Positions 1 through 6,255 of a stretch of DNA of 12,727 nucleotides are shown piece after piece. Origin of the DNA: Pseudomonadota bacterium. Its GTDB lineage: Bacteria; Pseudomonadota; Gammaproteobacteria; Xanthomonadales; Xanthomonadaceae. A program made the translations under genes and the position numbers. The notes under the pieces were generated by a model that saw nothing but the letters and a program-made list of their open reading frames with translations, ran no database searches and had not been told where the DNA came from. Within the stretch, counting starts at the first letter, position 1. Every line of letters starts with the position of its first letter. The DNA is taken from positions 1-12,727 of the forward strand of contig JAEXLY010000317.1 of assembly GCA_023444765.1 (NCBI GenBank). Direction: 5' to 3'.

Positions 1-1
1 C

Positions 2-478
2 AACGTGTCGCCGCGCCAGCTGCGCGCAGGCGACCTGGCGACGCTGGCCGAGGCAGTGCTGCGCGAGACCGGCCTGGCGCCGCAACAGCTGCACATCGAG
101 CTCACCGAGACCGCGGTGATCGCCGACGAGGCACGCGTGAGCAGCGTGCTGGCACGGCTGCGCAACAGCGGGGTCAAGGTCTGGCTCGACGACTTCGGCA
201 CCGGCTTCTCCGGCCTGAGCCACCTGCGCCGGGTTCCTGTGGACGGCGTGAAGATCGATCGCAGCTTCATCGCCGACGTGCTGCGCGACCCGGACGACCT
301 CGCGCTCACCACCGCGATCATCGCCATGGCCCACTCGCTCGGCATCCAGGTGGTGGCCGAAGGGGTGGAGAAGGAGGGCCAGTACGCCATCCTGCGCGAG
401 CGGGGCTGCGACATGGCGCAGGGCTACTGGCTGGGCCACCCGGTCGCCAATGCGGAGTTCGTGCGGCTGCTCGGCTGA
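2..478 (+). CDS. EAL-domain cyclic-di-GMP phosphodiesterase, C-terminal part (5' end outside window)
   Basis: The reading frame is open from the first complete codon to a TGA at 476-478, so the window cuts the gene upstream. The visible 158 codons are the second half of an EAL domain, the enzyme that hydrolyses cyclic di-GMP to pGpG with Mg2+/Mn2+. The opening NVSPRQL matches the metal-binding Asn strand of the family. Then come ELTE (98-109), DDFGTG (from 188), KIDRSF (from 251), AEGVE (catalytic Glu codon at 359-361) and QGYW (Gln codon at 419-421). All visible metal and catalytic positions are conserved, so this half looks active. The EAL motif itself and any GGDEF, PAS, response-regulator or membrane segments lie off the window, so the full architecture is unknown. 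The downstream gene is convergent, so this is the last gene of its transcript. Confidence 0.93.
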   Translation, partial: NVSPRQLRAGDLATLAEAVLRETGLAPQQLHIELTETAVIADEARVSSVLARLRNSGVKVWLDDFGTGFSGLSHLRRVPVDGVKIDRSFIADVLRDPDDLALTTAIIAMAHSLGIQVVAEGVEKEGQYAILRERGCDMAQGYWLGHPVANAEFVRLLG

Positions 479-542
479 AGCCGGGGGCGGCAACGTGATG
501 GTGCGTGCCCGGTCCCGGTGCGCGCGTCAGTGGGGCCGTCGG

Positions 543-560
543 GCGCCGTGCCCGCGGCGC
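543..560. terminator. Possible stem-loop between convergent genes
   Basis: GCGCCG at 543-548 pairs with CGGCGC at 555-560 around a 6-nt loop, immediately beyond the stop codon of the - strand gene ending at 562. No T-run follows on either strand, so it is only a weak candidate for ending the EAL or ExoD-like transcript. The rest of 479-561 shows nothing recognisable. Confidence 0.25.
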
Positions 561-561
561 A

Positions 562-1221
562 TCACGCGAACAGGCCGCCCAGCCACTCGCCGGTCACTGC
601 CGCCAGCGTCCCGCTGAGGATGCCGAACACCACGATCGCGACGATGCCCGCCAGCCAGCAGGCCAGCATCAGGCCCCCATCGCGTTCGAGCAGCGCGAAG
701 GCGTAAAGCAGCATCAGGCTGCCGAACAGGTAGTTGGTGAACGGGATCGGCAGCGCCAGCAGGATGCCCAGCAGCACCAGCAGCAGGCCGGTGAACATCG
801 ACGCGGCGCGATGCTCGATCAGGGGCATTAGACGCGGCTTCACCACCCGCTCCAGGCGGGTGAGCCAGGGCCCCAGCATGCGCTGGAACGCCTGCAGGCT
901 GGCGCGGCGCGGGCCGCGCCGGGCGACGAACCGGGGCAGCCACAGCCTGCGCATCCCGACCAGCAGGTGCACGCCCACCAGGACCGTGGCCGGTCCGCTG
1001 ATCGCGCCGCCCACCCCGGGAATCGGGATGAAGGCCGGCAGGATCGAGACGAACAGCAGCATGCCGAACACCTGGCGGCTGAGTCCGGCCAGGATGTCCT
1101 CCAGCCGCAAGTGGTCCTCGCCGTCGCCGCTGGCCAGCGCGGCCAGCAGTTCGCGCGTGCCCAGCACGTCCGCACCGGTGCGATGGCCGGTCCGTCCCTC
1201 AGCGTCCATGGTCGCCGGCAT
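562..1221 (-). CDS. ExoD-family (exopolysaccharide synthesis) membrane protein
   Basis: The predicted product has 219 residues. After a charged N-terminus (about 1-45) come hydrophobic segments at about 50-90, containing the Pro/Gly-rich stretch FIPIPGVGGAISGP. A basic linker follows (about 91-135, rich in Arg), then two or three more membrane segments at about 141-178 and 183-216 with ALPIPFTN. This pattern and length match the ExoD family, first described in rhizobial exopolysaccharide synthesis and alkaline tolerance; its biochemical activity is unknown. The ATG at 1221 overlaps the end of the upstream CNNM/CBS gene by 23 bp. A second in-frame ATG at 1209 would reduce this to 11 bp. Either overlap suggests translational coupling and one transcript. 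The family call is from memory of the sequence pattern; a role in exopolysaccharide here is inference. Confidence 0.8.
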   Translation of the reverse strand: MPATMDAEGRTGHRTGADVLGTRELLAALASGDGEDHLRLEDILAGLSRQVFGMLLFVSILPAFIPIPGVGGAISGPATVLVGVHLLVGMRRLWLPRFVARRGPRRASLQAFQRMLGPWLTRLERVVKPRLMPLIEHRAASMFTGLLLVLLGILLALPIPFTNYLFGSLMLLYAFALLERDGGLMLACWLAGIVAIVVFGILSGTLAAVTGEWLGGLFA

Positions 1222-2503
1222 CCACGCGCTGCATGAGCAGCTTGTCGATCCGGGGGCCGTCCAGGTCGACCACCTCGATCCGCCAGCCGCCCCATTCGAA
1301 GTGTTCGCCGACGTTGGGAATGCGGCCGTACCGCGCGATCACCATGCCGGCGGCGGTGTGGTAGTCGTGCTCGTCTTCGCCAGGCAACGAGCCGCTTCCC
1401 AGCAGCTCGCGCACCGTCTCCACCGAGGCGCCGCCGTCCACCAGCAGCGAGCCGTCCTCGCGGACCGTGATCTGCGAGACCGCGTCGCGGCCCTCCCCGG
1501 TCTGGGTGCGCCCGATCACCGCCTCGAGCACGTCGTTGACCGTCACCAGGCCCGCCACGTCCCCGTACTCGTCCACCACCAGCGCCAGCGAGTACTGCTC
1601 CTCGCGCAGGATCTCCAGCAGCTTCAGCGCCGGGGTCGATTCGGACACGAACAGCGGCTCGCGCAGGTACTTGAACAGGTCGAACTCGCGCTCCTCCAGC
1701 CGGTCGATCAGCGACTTGATCTCGAGGATGCCGACCACATCGGCGTCGCTGCCGCGGTACACCGGGTAGCGCGAGAACGGGGTGGCGCGCATCAGCGCCA
1801 GGTTCTCCTCGAAGCCCTCCGCCACGTCCAGCCAGGCGATGCGGGTGCGCGGGGTCATCAGGCTGGCCGCCGTGCGGTCGCCCAGGCGCAGCACCCGGTT
1901 CATCATGTTGCGCTCGTCGGCGTCGATCACGCCCTGCTCGTGGCTCTCGCTCACCAGCAGGCGGATCTCCTCTTCGGTCACGTGCGCGGCCTGGGTGTCG
2001 TTGAGCCGCAGCAGCCGCAGCATGCCGCGCACCGACACGGTGAGCAGCCAGACCGCAGGCGTGGCGATCCGCGACAGCCAATGCATCGGCAGCGAGACGA
2101 CGGAGGCCAGGGTCTCGGGGGCGAGCAGGGCCAGGCGCTTGGGCAGCAGTTCGCCCAGGACGATGGTGAGGAACGTGATCAGGCCGACCGCCATCACCAG
2201 CCCCACCGTGCCGGCGTAACTGCCCAGCGCGGGCAGGGTCTGGCCCAGCCAGGTGCCGATCGCGGCACCGATGGCGTCGCCGCCGAACATGCCGGTGAGG
2301 ATGCCGATCAGGGTGATGCCCACCTGCACCGTGGACAGGAAGCGTTCCGGGTGCTCGGCCAGTTCCAGTGCCTTGCGTGCGCCCCGGTGGTCGGCCGAGA
2401 GCTGCCGCAGGCGTCCCTTGCGGGAGGTGACGACGGACATCTCCGACAGGGCGAAGAATGCGTTGCAGCAGATCAGGAGCAGGACGATCGCGAACTCAAG
2501 CAT
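1199..2503 (-). CDS. CNNM/CBS/CorC-HlyC transmembrane protein (hemolysin C/CorC family, putative cation transporter)
   Basis: The 434-residue product shows the full family architecture. A CNNM (DUF21) membrane domain covers about 1-190, with the N-terminal helix LEFAIVLLLICCNAFFALSE and the signature GELLPKRLAL near 117-126. Two CBS domains follow, starting at MTPRTRIAWLD (about 216-226), with RYPVYRG (245-251) and the second CBS ending around VVDEYGDVAGLVT (309-321). A CorC_HlyC domain occupies about 340-425. CNNM/CorC proteins are implicated in Mg2+ (and Co2+) efflux or homeostasis, with CBS domains sensing Mg-ATP. The older name 'hemolysin C' does not imply toxin activity. The start is ATG at 2503 with only a weak purine-rich leader. 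It is the first gene of a two-gene - strand unit with the ExoD-like gene and is divergent from the phosphate genes. The exact substrate cannot be read from the sequence. Confidence 0.92.
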   Translation of the reverse strand: MLEFAIVLLLICCNAFFALSEMSVVTSRKGRLRQLSADHRGARKALELAEHPERFLSTVQVGITLIGILTGMFGGDAIGAAIGTWLGQTLPALGSYAGTVGLVMAVGLITFLTIVLGELLPKRLALLAPETLASVVSLPMHWLSRIATPAVWLLTVSVRGMLRLLRLNDTQAAHVTEEEIRLLVSESHEQGVIDADERNMMNRVLRLGDRTAASLMTPRTRIAWLDVAEGFEENLALMRATPFSRYPVYRGSDADVVGILEIKSLIDRLEEREFDLFKYLREPLFVSESTPALKLLEILREEQYSLALVVDEYGDVAGLVTVNDVLEAVIGRTQTGEGRDAVSQITVREDGSLLVDGGASVETVRELLGSGSLPGEDEHDYHTAAGMVIARYGRIPNVGEHFEWGGWRIEVVDLDGPRIDKLLMQRVDAGDHGR

Positions 2504-2789
2504 CGCGGGCCTGCCGGGCGTGGCGCGGGCTGATGGCGGCGGAGGCCAAGGCGGGGCTCAGGGCGGGGGCCGGAAGGGCGGTTCGGCCCGCAGCGGGCCG
2601 GCGTGGGAGCGGGGGAGGGTCGTCGTCCATGGGGCGGCGGCGCGGCACGGAGGCGCGGCAGCGCATCATAACACCCTGTCCGGCAAGCCCTTTCGCACCC
2701 CGCCGACGGCCCGGGATGGCCCCGGGCGTCATCCACCCGTCATAATTCCGCCCCGAAAGCCGCACCTCCCCGGCGGATGGATCGACCCG
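2504..2789. promoter_or_regulatory. 286-bp divergent intergenic region with candidate promoter for the phosphate unit
   Basis: This region separates the CNNM-type gene (- strand) from the DUF47-pit unit (+ strand) and must carry both promoters. On the + strand, CATAAT at 2741-2746 is a reasonable -10 hexamer 43 bp before the DUF47 ATG, although no good -35 element sits 16-18 bp upstream. GCCCGGG (2709-2715) and CCCGGGC (2721-2727) form a perfect 7-bp inverted repeat with a 5-nt spacer just upstream, a possible operator or hairpin. I found no PHO-box-like direct repeat. No convincing promoter for the - strand gene was seen; that half is very GC-rich. Confidence 0.35.
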
Positions 2790-3416
2790 ATGTTCTCCTT
2801 GCAAACCATGTTCGGTCAGGGCAACCAGTTCTATTCGCTGCTCGAGGACGCCGCCGTGGCGGCCAACGACGCGGCCAAGGCCCTGCACGCCATGCTGAAG
2901 GAAGCCGACCGCCAACCGGCCCTGGATGCCTTCAAGCTCGCCCGGCTGCGCGAGCGCGAGGCCTCCGAGAAGATCAGCCAGGCGCTGGTGGACAGCTTCA
3001 TCACTCCGATCGAACGCGAGGACATCGAGGCGCTCGGTTCGGCGTTGTACAAGATCCCCAAGCAGATCGAGAAGTTCGCCGACCGTTACTCGCTGGCCAC
3101 CCAGCACCTGGAGCACATCGACTTCGCCCCGCGCGCGGCCATGCTCGAGCAGGCCTCCGAGGTGGTGGTGAAGATGGTCCGCCAGCTCAAGCACATGAAG
3201 CTCGAGCCGATGAAGGCGCTGAGCGACCAGCTGCGCGCGCTGGAGAACGAGGCCGACCGGCTGATGCTCGAGCTCTATCGCGACATCTACTCGGGCAAGC
3301 TCGACCCGCTGCAGATGTTCCTGCTCAAGGAGTTCTTCGAGATCCTGGAAAAGGCGATCGACCGCTGCCGCGAGGCCGGCGTGGTCGCCTACGAAATCGT
3401 GCTCAAGAACTCCTGA
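2790..3416 (+). CDS. DUF47 (PhoU-like) family protein, Pit accessory/regulator
   Basis: The product is a 208-residue, all-helical, charged protein without membrane segments, the usual length of the DUF47/TIGR00153 family of PhoU-related proteins. The N-terminus FYSLLEDAAVAANDAAKAL and the repeated amphipathic helices are typical, as is the C-terminal LLKEFFEILEKAIDRCREAG. Family members are encoded directly beside Pit phosphate transporters and are thought to modulate them, by analogy with PhoU. Here the pit gene starts 13 bp downstream, so one operon is nearly certain. The open frame extends far upstream, but the residues there look like non-coding translation. The ATG at 2790 is the first plausible start; a second ATG at 2808 is possible. 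The ribosome-binding site is weak. Confidence 0.9.
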   Translation: MFSLQTMFGQGNQFYSLLEDAAVAANDAAKALHAMLKEADRQPALDAFKLARLREREASEKISQALVDSFITPIEREDIEALGSALYKIPKQIEKFADRYSLATQHLEHIDFAPRAAMLEQASEVVVKMVRQLKHMKLEPMKALSDQLRALENEADRLMLELYRDIYSGKLDPLQMFLLKEFFEILEKAIDRCREAGVVAYEIVLKNS

Positions 3417-3429
3417 GCGGCCCACGACG

Positions 3430-4557
3430 ATGCTGACCCTGGTCCTGGTCGTGGTGATCACCGCGCTGGTGTTCGAGTACATCAACGGCTTCCACGACAC
3501 TGCAAACTCGATCGCCACGGTGGTGGCCACCAAGGTGCTCTCGCCGATGCAGGCGGTGTCGCTCGCCGCAGGCATGAACCTGATCGGCGCGCTGGCCGGC
3601 ACCGCGGTGGCCAAGACGATCTCCTCGGGACTGATCGACGCGGGCGTGATCGAGGTCGGCTCGCAGCTTATCCTGTGCGCGCTGCTCGGCGGGATCACCT
3701 GGAACCTCATCACCTGGTGGTTCGGCCTGCCGTCCTCGTCCTCGCACGCGTTGATCGGCGGCCTGATCGGTGCGGCGCTGGCCGCGGCCTTCAACGACTT
3801 CGACGTGGTGATCTGGTCCGAGCCCGCCGAGCCGGTCTACCACAGCGCCGGCGTGCTGTGGAAGGTGATCGTGCCGATGGTGTCCTCGCCGGTGCTGGGC
3901 TTCGCCGCGGGCTTCCTGATGATGGGCGTGCTGTTCTTCGTCATCTCGATGATGGCCCGTGGCGGCGGCATCCTGGCGCGCATCGCGCGGCCGCGCTGGG
4001 TGAACGGATTCTTCGGCAAGGCGCAGATCGTCAGCGCCGCGGGCATGGGGTTCGCCCACGGCATGAACGATGCGCAGAAGACCATGGGCATCGTCGCGCT
4101 GACCCTGGTGAGCGCGCAGGCCGCCGGCACGCTCGACGTGCTGCCGGGCTGGCTCGCGTTCCTGCACCCGTCCGAGGCCGCGCTGGCCGAGGGCGACATC
4201 GATACCTGGATCAAGGTGACCTGCGCCCTGGTCATGGCCGCGGGCACAGCCGCCGGCGGCTGGCGCATCATCAAGACGCTCGGGCACAAGCTGGTGAAGC
4301 TGCACCCGATCCACGGCTTCGCGGCGGAGACCAGCGCGGCCTCGGTGATCCTGGCCGCGTCCTCGCTGGGCATCCCGGTCTCGACCACCCACAACATCTC
4401 GTCGGCGATCATGGGCGTGGGCACGGCCAAGCGCCTGAACGCGATCAAGTGGGGTGTGGTCCACAAGATGATCTGGGCCTGGATCCTGACCATCCCGATG
4501 TCGGGCGGCATCGCCTATGCGCTGTTCCGCATGATGCAGAACATGGGCTGGGCGTAA
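3430..4557 (+). CDS. pit: PiT-family low-affinity inorganic phosphate transporter
   Basis: The product is a 375-residue integral membrane protein of the PiT (PHO4) family, importing phosphate, often as a metal-phosphate complex, coupled to a cation gradient. The family's internal inverted duplication is clear. GFHDTANSIAT (20-30) is mirrored by GFAHGMNDAQKTMG (207-220), and GLPSSSSHALIGGLIG (99-114) by LGIPVSTTHNISSAIMG (313-329). These are the conserved Asp/Asn and Ser/Thr motifs that form the two halves of the transport site. Hydrophobic segments run through most of the length, with a soluble loop around 124-145. It is shorter than E. coli PitA (about 499 residues) but within the usual range for compact bacterial members. 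It is cotranscribed with the DUF47 gene. No strong Shine-Dalgarno precedes the ATG, which suggests coupling to upstream translation. Confidence 0.93.
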   Translation: MLTLVLVVVITALVFEYINGFHDTANSIATVVATKVLSPMQAVSLAAGMNLIGALAGTAVAKTISSGLIDAGVIEVGSQLILCALLGGITWNLITWWFGLPSSSSHALIGGLIGAALAAAFNDFDVVIWSEPAEPVYHSAGVLWKVIVPMVSSPVLGFAAGFLMMGVLFFVISMMARGGGILARIARPRWVNGFFGKAQIVSAAGMGFAHGMNDAQKTMGIVALTLVSAQAAGTLDVLPGWLAFLHPSEAALAEGDIDTWIKVTCALVMAAGTAAGGWRIIKTLGHKLVKLHPIHGFAAETSAASVILAASSLGIPVSTTHNISSAIMGVGTAKRLNAIKWGVVHKMIWAWILTIPMSGGIAYALFRMMQNMGWA

Positions 4558-4562
4558 CTCCG

Positions 4563-4635
4563 GTGATTGGTGACTGCAATTGGAATTGGAAGGAGCGGAA
4601 CGCATCGCCCTTTCCAATCACGAATCACCAGTCAC
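4563..4635. repeat. Inverted array of degenerate 7-bp repeats between convergent genes
   Basis: The left arm carries GTGATTG (4563-4569) and GTGACTG (4570-4576), then two AATTGGA-like units up to about 4591. On the opposite strand the right arm reads GTGACTG (4629-4635), GTGATTC (4622-4628) and GTGATTG (4615-4621). The outer 11 bases GTGATTGGTGA pair with TCACCAGTCAC with a single T-G wobble. The inner TTGGAAGG pairs with CCTTTCCAA with one bulge. The block is visibly richer in A/T than its surroundings. It lies between the pit stop and the stop of the convergent small gene, so it could act as a bidirectional transcript end. It resembles, from memory, short repeats scattered between genes in Xanthomonadaceae genomes. 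Confidence 0.7.
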
Positions 4636-4639
4636 GTCC

Positions 4640-5050
4640 TCACAGCAGGTCGCCCTCGGCCGACAGCGCCCGCTCCAGCCGGTCGCCCATGCCGCCGACT
4701 TCCAGCACCACACGGCCGATCTCCGCCGCGGTGAGTCCTTCGTAGGGGCGGTTCTCGCACAGCTGCAGGTAGGGGACCCCGTCGAGCTCGCCGATGGCCA
4801 GGTAGCCCACGCGCGAGCTCCAGTTGAAGGCCAGCGCGCGGCGCGCATCGATGCCGGTGATCGGCGCGATCACGGTGCTGGTGCGCAGGTAGTTGCGCCC
4901 GTCGTCGTCCTGCAGCTCCGACAGGAAGATCGCCTGGTGGCGGCGCCCGCCGTCGAGCGAGAGCTCCACGCACAGCACGTAGGGCTCCTGCATGGTGACG
5001 CGGAAGTCGCCGCCGAGGAGATGGCCGCGGATCTGTTCGAAGTTCTGCAT
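4640..5050 (-). CDS. Small conserved-looking protein of unknown function (possibly YbjN/secretion-chaperone-like fold)
   Basis: The product has 136 residues, is soluble, and has neither signal peptide nor membrane segment. I do not recognise it with certainty. Visible features are an N-terminal helix (MQNFEQIRGHLLGG), then strand-like stretches (VTMQEPYVLCVELSLDG; YLRTSTVIAPITG; YLAIGELDGVPYLQLCENRPY) and a C-terminal helix (EIGRVVLEVGGMGDRLERAL). This helix-sheet-helix layout is reminiscent of YbjN and type III chaperone-like proteins, which is a weak structural impression, not an assignment. The open frame extends to 5452, but that extension runs antisense to the alkyltransferase-like gene and is not protein-like, so the ATG at 5050 was chosen. 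It is divergent from that gene with a 44-bp gap and convergent with pit. Confidence 0.7.
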   Translation of the reverse strand: MQNFEQIRGHLLGGDFRVTMQEPYVLCVELSLDGGRRHQAIFLSELQDDDGRNYLRTSTVIAPITGIDARRALAFNWSSRVGYLAIGELDGVPYLQLCENRPYEGLTAAEIGRVVLEVGGMGDRLERALSAEGDLL

Positions 5051-5077
5051 GGCGCGACGGGACTCGCAGGGTGGAGC

Positions 5078-5087
5078 GGATATCCTA
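5078..5087. promoter_or_regulatory. Candidate overlapping divergent -10 elements
   Basis: The 44-bp gap between two divergent starts contains the palindrome GGATATCC (5078-5085). On the + strand TATCCT (5081-5086) could be a -10 hexamer that would start transcription about 1-2 bases before the ATG at 5095, giving an almost leaderless message. On the - strand TAGGAT (5082-5087) could serve the gene starting at 5050. Neither start has a clear Shine-Dalgarno. No good -35 boxes were seen, so the assignment is tentative. Confidence 0.35.
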
Positions 5088-5094
5088 GTCGCCG

Positions 5095-5448
5095 ATGGAC
5101 GCCATGTCTGCCGATCCGATCCCCGCCGACCGCATCCTGGCCGCCATCCGGGAGGTGCCGCGCGGCGCGGTGGCCGGGTACGGGCAGATTGCGCGCCGGG
5201 CCGGGCTGCCGGGGCGCGCGCGCATGGTGGCCAGGCTGCTGTCGGGCAACGACGATCCGGACCTTCCCTGGCACCGCATCCTGCGCAGCGACGGCAGGAT
5301 CGCCTTCCCGCCGGGCTCGGCCGGCTATCGTGAACAGGTGCGACGGCTGCTTGCCGAAGGCGTCCGGGTCGAGCGCGGACGCGTGCGCATGCCGCGTGGC
5401 GATGCGGGCGATCTCGATGCCGCGCTGTGGGGGCCGCCCGGCGGCTGA
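5095..5448 (+). CDS. atl: Alkyltransferase-like protein (ATL; MGMT-family DNA-lesion binding protein without acceptor Cys)
   Basis: The product has 117 residues, covering only the MGMT C-terminal DNA-binding domain. The active-site motif of O6-alkylguanine-DNA alkyltransferases, PCHR, reads PWHR here (58-61), with Trp59 replacing the alkyl-accepting Cys. That is the hallmark of ATL proteins such as E. coli YbaZ and S. pombe Atl1. They bind O6-alkylguanine, flip it out and hand the lesion to nucleotide excision repair rather than repairing it. The recognition helix is present: Tyr29 in AGYGQIA and Arg43 in RARMVARLL, at the place of the intercalating Arg. The ATG at 5095 was chosen; an ATG at 5104 is also possible, and neither has a Shine-Dalgarno. 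The C-terminal tail after about residue 95 is Arg/Gly-rich. The rhomboid gene follows 93 bp downstream on the same strand. Confidence 0.9.
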   Translation: MDAMSADPIPADRILAAIREVPRGAVAGYGQIARRAGLPGRARMVARLLSGNDDPDLPWHRILRSDGRIAFPPGSAGYREQVRRLLAEGVRVERGRVRMPRGDAGDLDAALWGPPGG

Positions 5449-5463
5449 GCATCGGCTGCAGGC

Positions 5464-5482
5464 GCGGGAAAGACCATCCCGC
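5464..5482 (+). terminator. Possible stem-loop after the alkyltransferase-like gene
   Basis: GCGGGA (5464-5469) pairs with TCCCGC (5477-5482) around a 7-nt loop, 15 bp after the TGA. There is no T-run, so it is weak support for an intrinsic terminator. It may instead be a hairpin in a shared transcript with the rhomboid gene. Confidence 0.2.
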
Positions 5483-5513
5483 CGTCTCGACCGGGCACCC
5501 GGGGTTCCGCCGT

Positions 5514-5519
5514 TATCAT
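5514..5519 (+). promoter_or_regulatory. Candidate -10 element before the rhomboid gene
   Basis: TATCAT matches the -10 consensus TATAAT at four of six positions and sits 22 bp before the chosen ATG at 5542. No -35 box is evident at normal spacing, so confidence is low. If real, it would let the rhomboid gene be transcribed independently of the alkyltransferase-like gene. Confidence 0.25.
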
Positions 5520-5541
5520 GGCCGCCTGTGCAGGAGCGCCG

Positions 5542-6195
5542 ATGTTCACCAACCTTCCCCCCGTCACCAAGGCCTTGCTGATCGCCAACTGCGTGGTGTT
5601 CGCGCTGCAGCTGTTGCTGGGGCCGGCGCTGGATCCGCTGATGCTCTGGCCATGGCTGCCACCGGAACTCGCGCCGTATGCGCCGCAGTCGTTCATGCCG
5701 TGGCAGCTGCTCACCCACGGCTTCATGCACAGCCCGAACAACATCGCGCATCTGCTGTTCAACATGCTGGCCCTGCTGATGTTCGGCGCACAGCTCGAGT
5801 ACGCCTGGGGCCAGCGCCGCTTCCTCACCTACTTCCTGGTGTGCGTGGCCGGCGCCGGGCTGTGCCAGCTGCTGGTGGTGTCCTGGGGCGTGCGCAACGG
5901 CGGCGGCTTCTTCCCGACCGTGGGCGCATCCGGCGGCGTGTTCGGGCTGCTGCTGGCCTACGGCATGCTGTTCCCGAACCAGCGGGTCATGCTGCTGATT
6001 CCGCCGGTGCCGATGAAGGCGCGCACCCTGGTGATCGTCTATGGCCTGATCGAACTCGTGCTCGGCGTCACCGGCACGCGTTCGGGTGTGGCCCACTTCG
6101 CCCATCTGGGCGGAATGCTGTTCGGCTGGCTGCTGATCCGGCACTGGCGGGGGCAGCCGCCGTTCGGCGGCCGCCGCGTCCGGCGCGTGGTCTAG
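5542..6195 (+). CDS. Rhomboid-family intramembrane serine protease
   Basis: The 217-residue membrane protein has about six hydrophobic segments, the basic bacterial rhomboid core. The catalytic dyad is visible: Ser130 in GASGGVFG and His188 in HFAHLGGMLFG. The conserved His70 and Asn74 in AHLLFNML match the oxyanion-side residues of E. coli GlpG (His150/Asn154). Rhomboids cleave transmembrane substrates within the bilayer; the substrate here cannot be inferred. An in-frame ATG occurs at 5518, but the ATG at 5542 has AGGAG about 6 bases upstream and gives the usual N-terminus (MFTNLPPVTKALLIANCVVF), so it was chosen. It is convergent with the M13-like gene downstream. The C-terminus ends in a short basic tail (GGRRVRRVV), consistent with a cytoplasmic end. 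Confidence 0.92.
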   Translation: MFTNLPPVTKALLIANCVVFALQLLLGPALDPLMLWPWLPPELAPYAPQSFMPWQLLTHGFMHSPNNIAHLLFNMLALLMFGAQLEYAWGQRRFLTYFLVCVAGAGLCQLLVVSWGVRNGGGFFPTVGASGGVFGLLLAYGMLFPNQRVMLLIPPVPMKARTLVIVYGLIELVLGVTGTRSGVAHFAHLGGMLFGWLLIRHWRGQPPFGGRRVRRVV

Positions 6196-6198
6196 CGA

Positions 6199-6235
6199 CC
6201 GCCGGGGTCCGGGGCCGGCCGCCCCGGGCCGGCGG
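6199..6235. terminator. Long GC-rich stem-loop between convergent rhomboid and M13-like genes
   Basis: Outer arms CCGCCGG (6199-6205) and CCGGCGG (6229-6235) and inner arms CCGGGGC (6209-6215) and GCCCCGG (6221-6227) form two 7-bp stems. They are separated by a small GGT/G internal loop and closed by a 5-nt loop. It starts just after the rhomboid stop and ends 20 bp beyond the stop of the opposing gene. It has no T-run, but its position suits a bidirectional transcript end. Confidence 0.45.
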
Positions 6236-6255
6236 ATCTCCGCGTGGACCGGCGC

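Noticed and set aside
734..2533. 599-codon open frame on the + strand opposite the ExoD-like and CNNM-type genes
   Set aside because: An antisense shadow of two clear - strand genes; no domain-like pattern and Gln/His/Ala-rich composition.
2253..2789. N-terminal extension of the DUF47 protein
   Set aside because: The open frame continues upstream, but the residues are Ala/Arg/Gly/Pro-rich, overlap the start of the divergent CNNM-type gene and do not match the family, whose N-terminus begins at the ATG at 2790.
3403..4617. 404-codon open frame on the - strand opposite pit
   Set aside because: Composition is dominated by His, Arg, Asp and Gln with no recognisable motif; the + strand encodes an unambiguous PiT transporter.
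5051..5452. N-terminal extension of the unknown small protein
   Set aside because: The extension is antisense to the alkyltransferase-like gene and Arg/Pro/Ala-rich; the protein-like part starts at the ATG at 5050.
5491..5502. CCGGG/CCCGG inverted repeat before the rhomboid gene as an operator
   Set aside because: Arms are only 5 bp of pure G/C in GC-rich DNA, so chance occurrence is likely.
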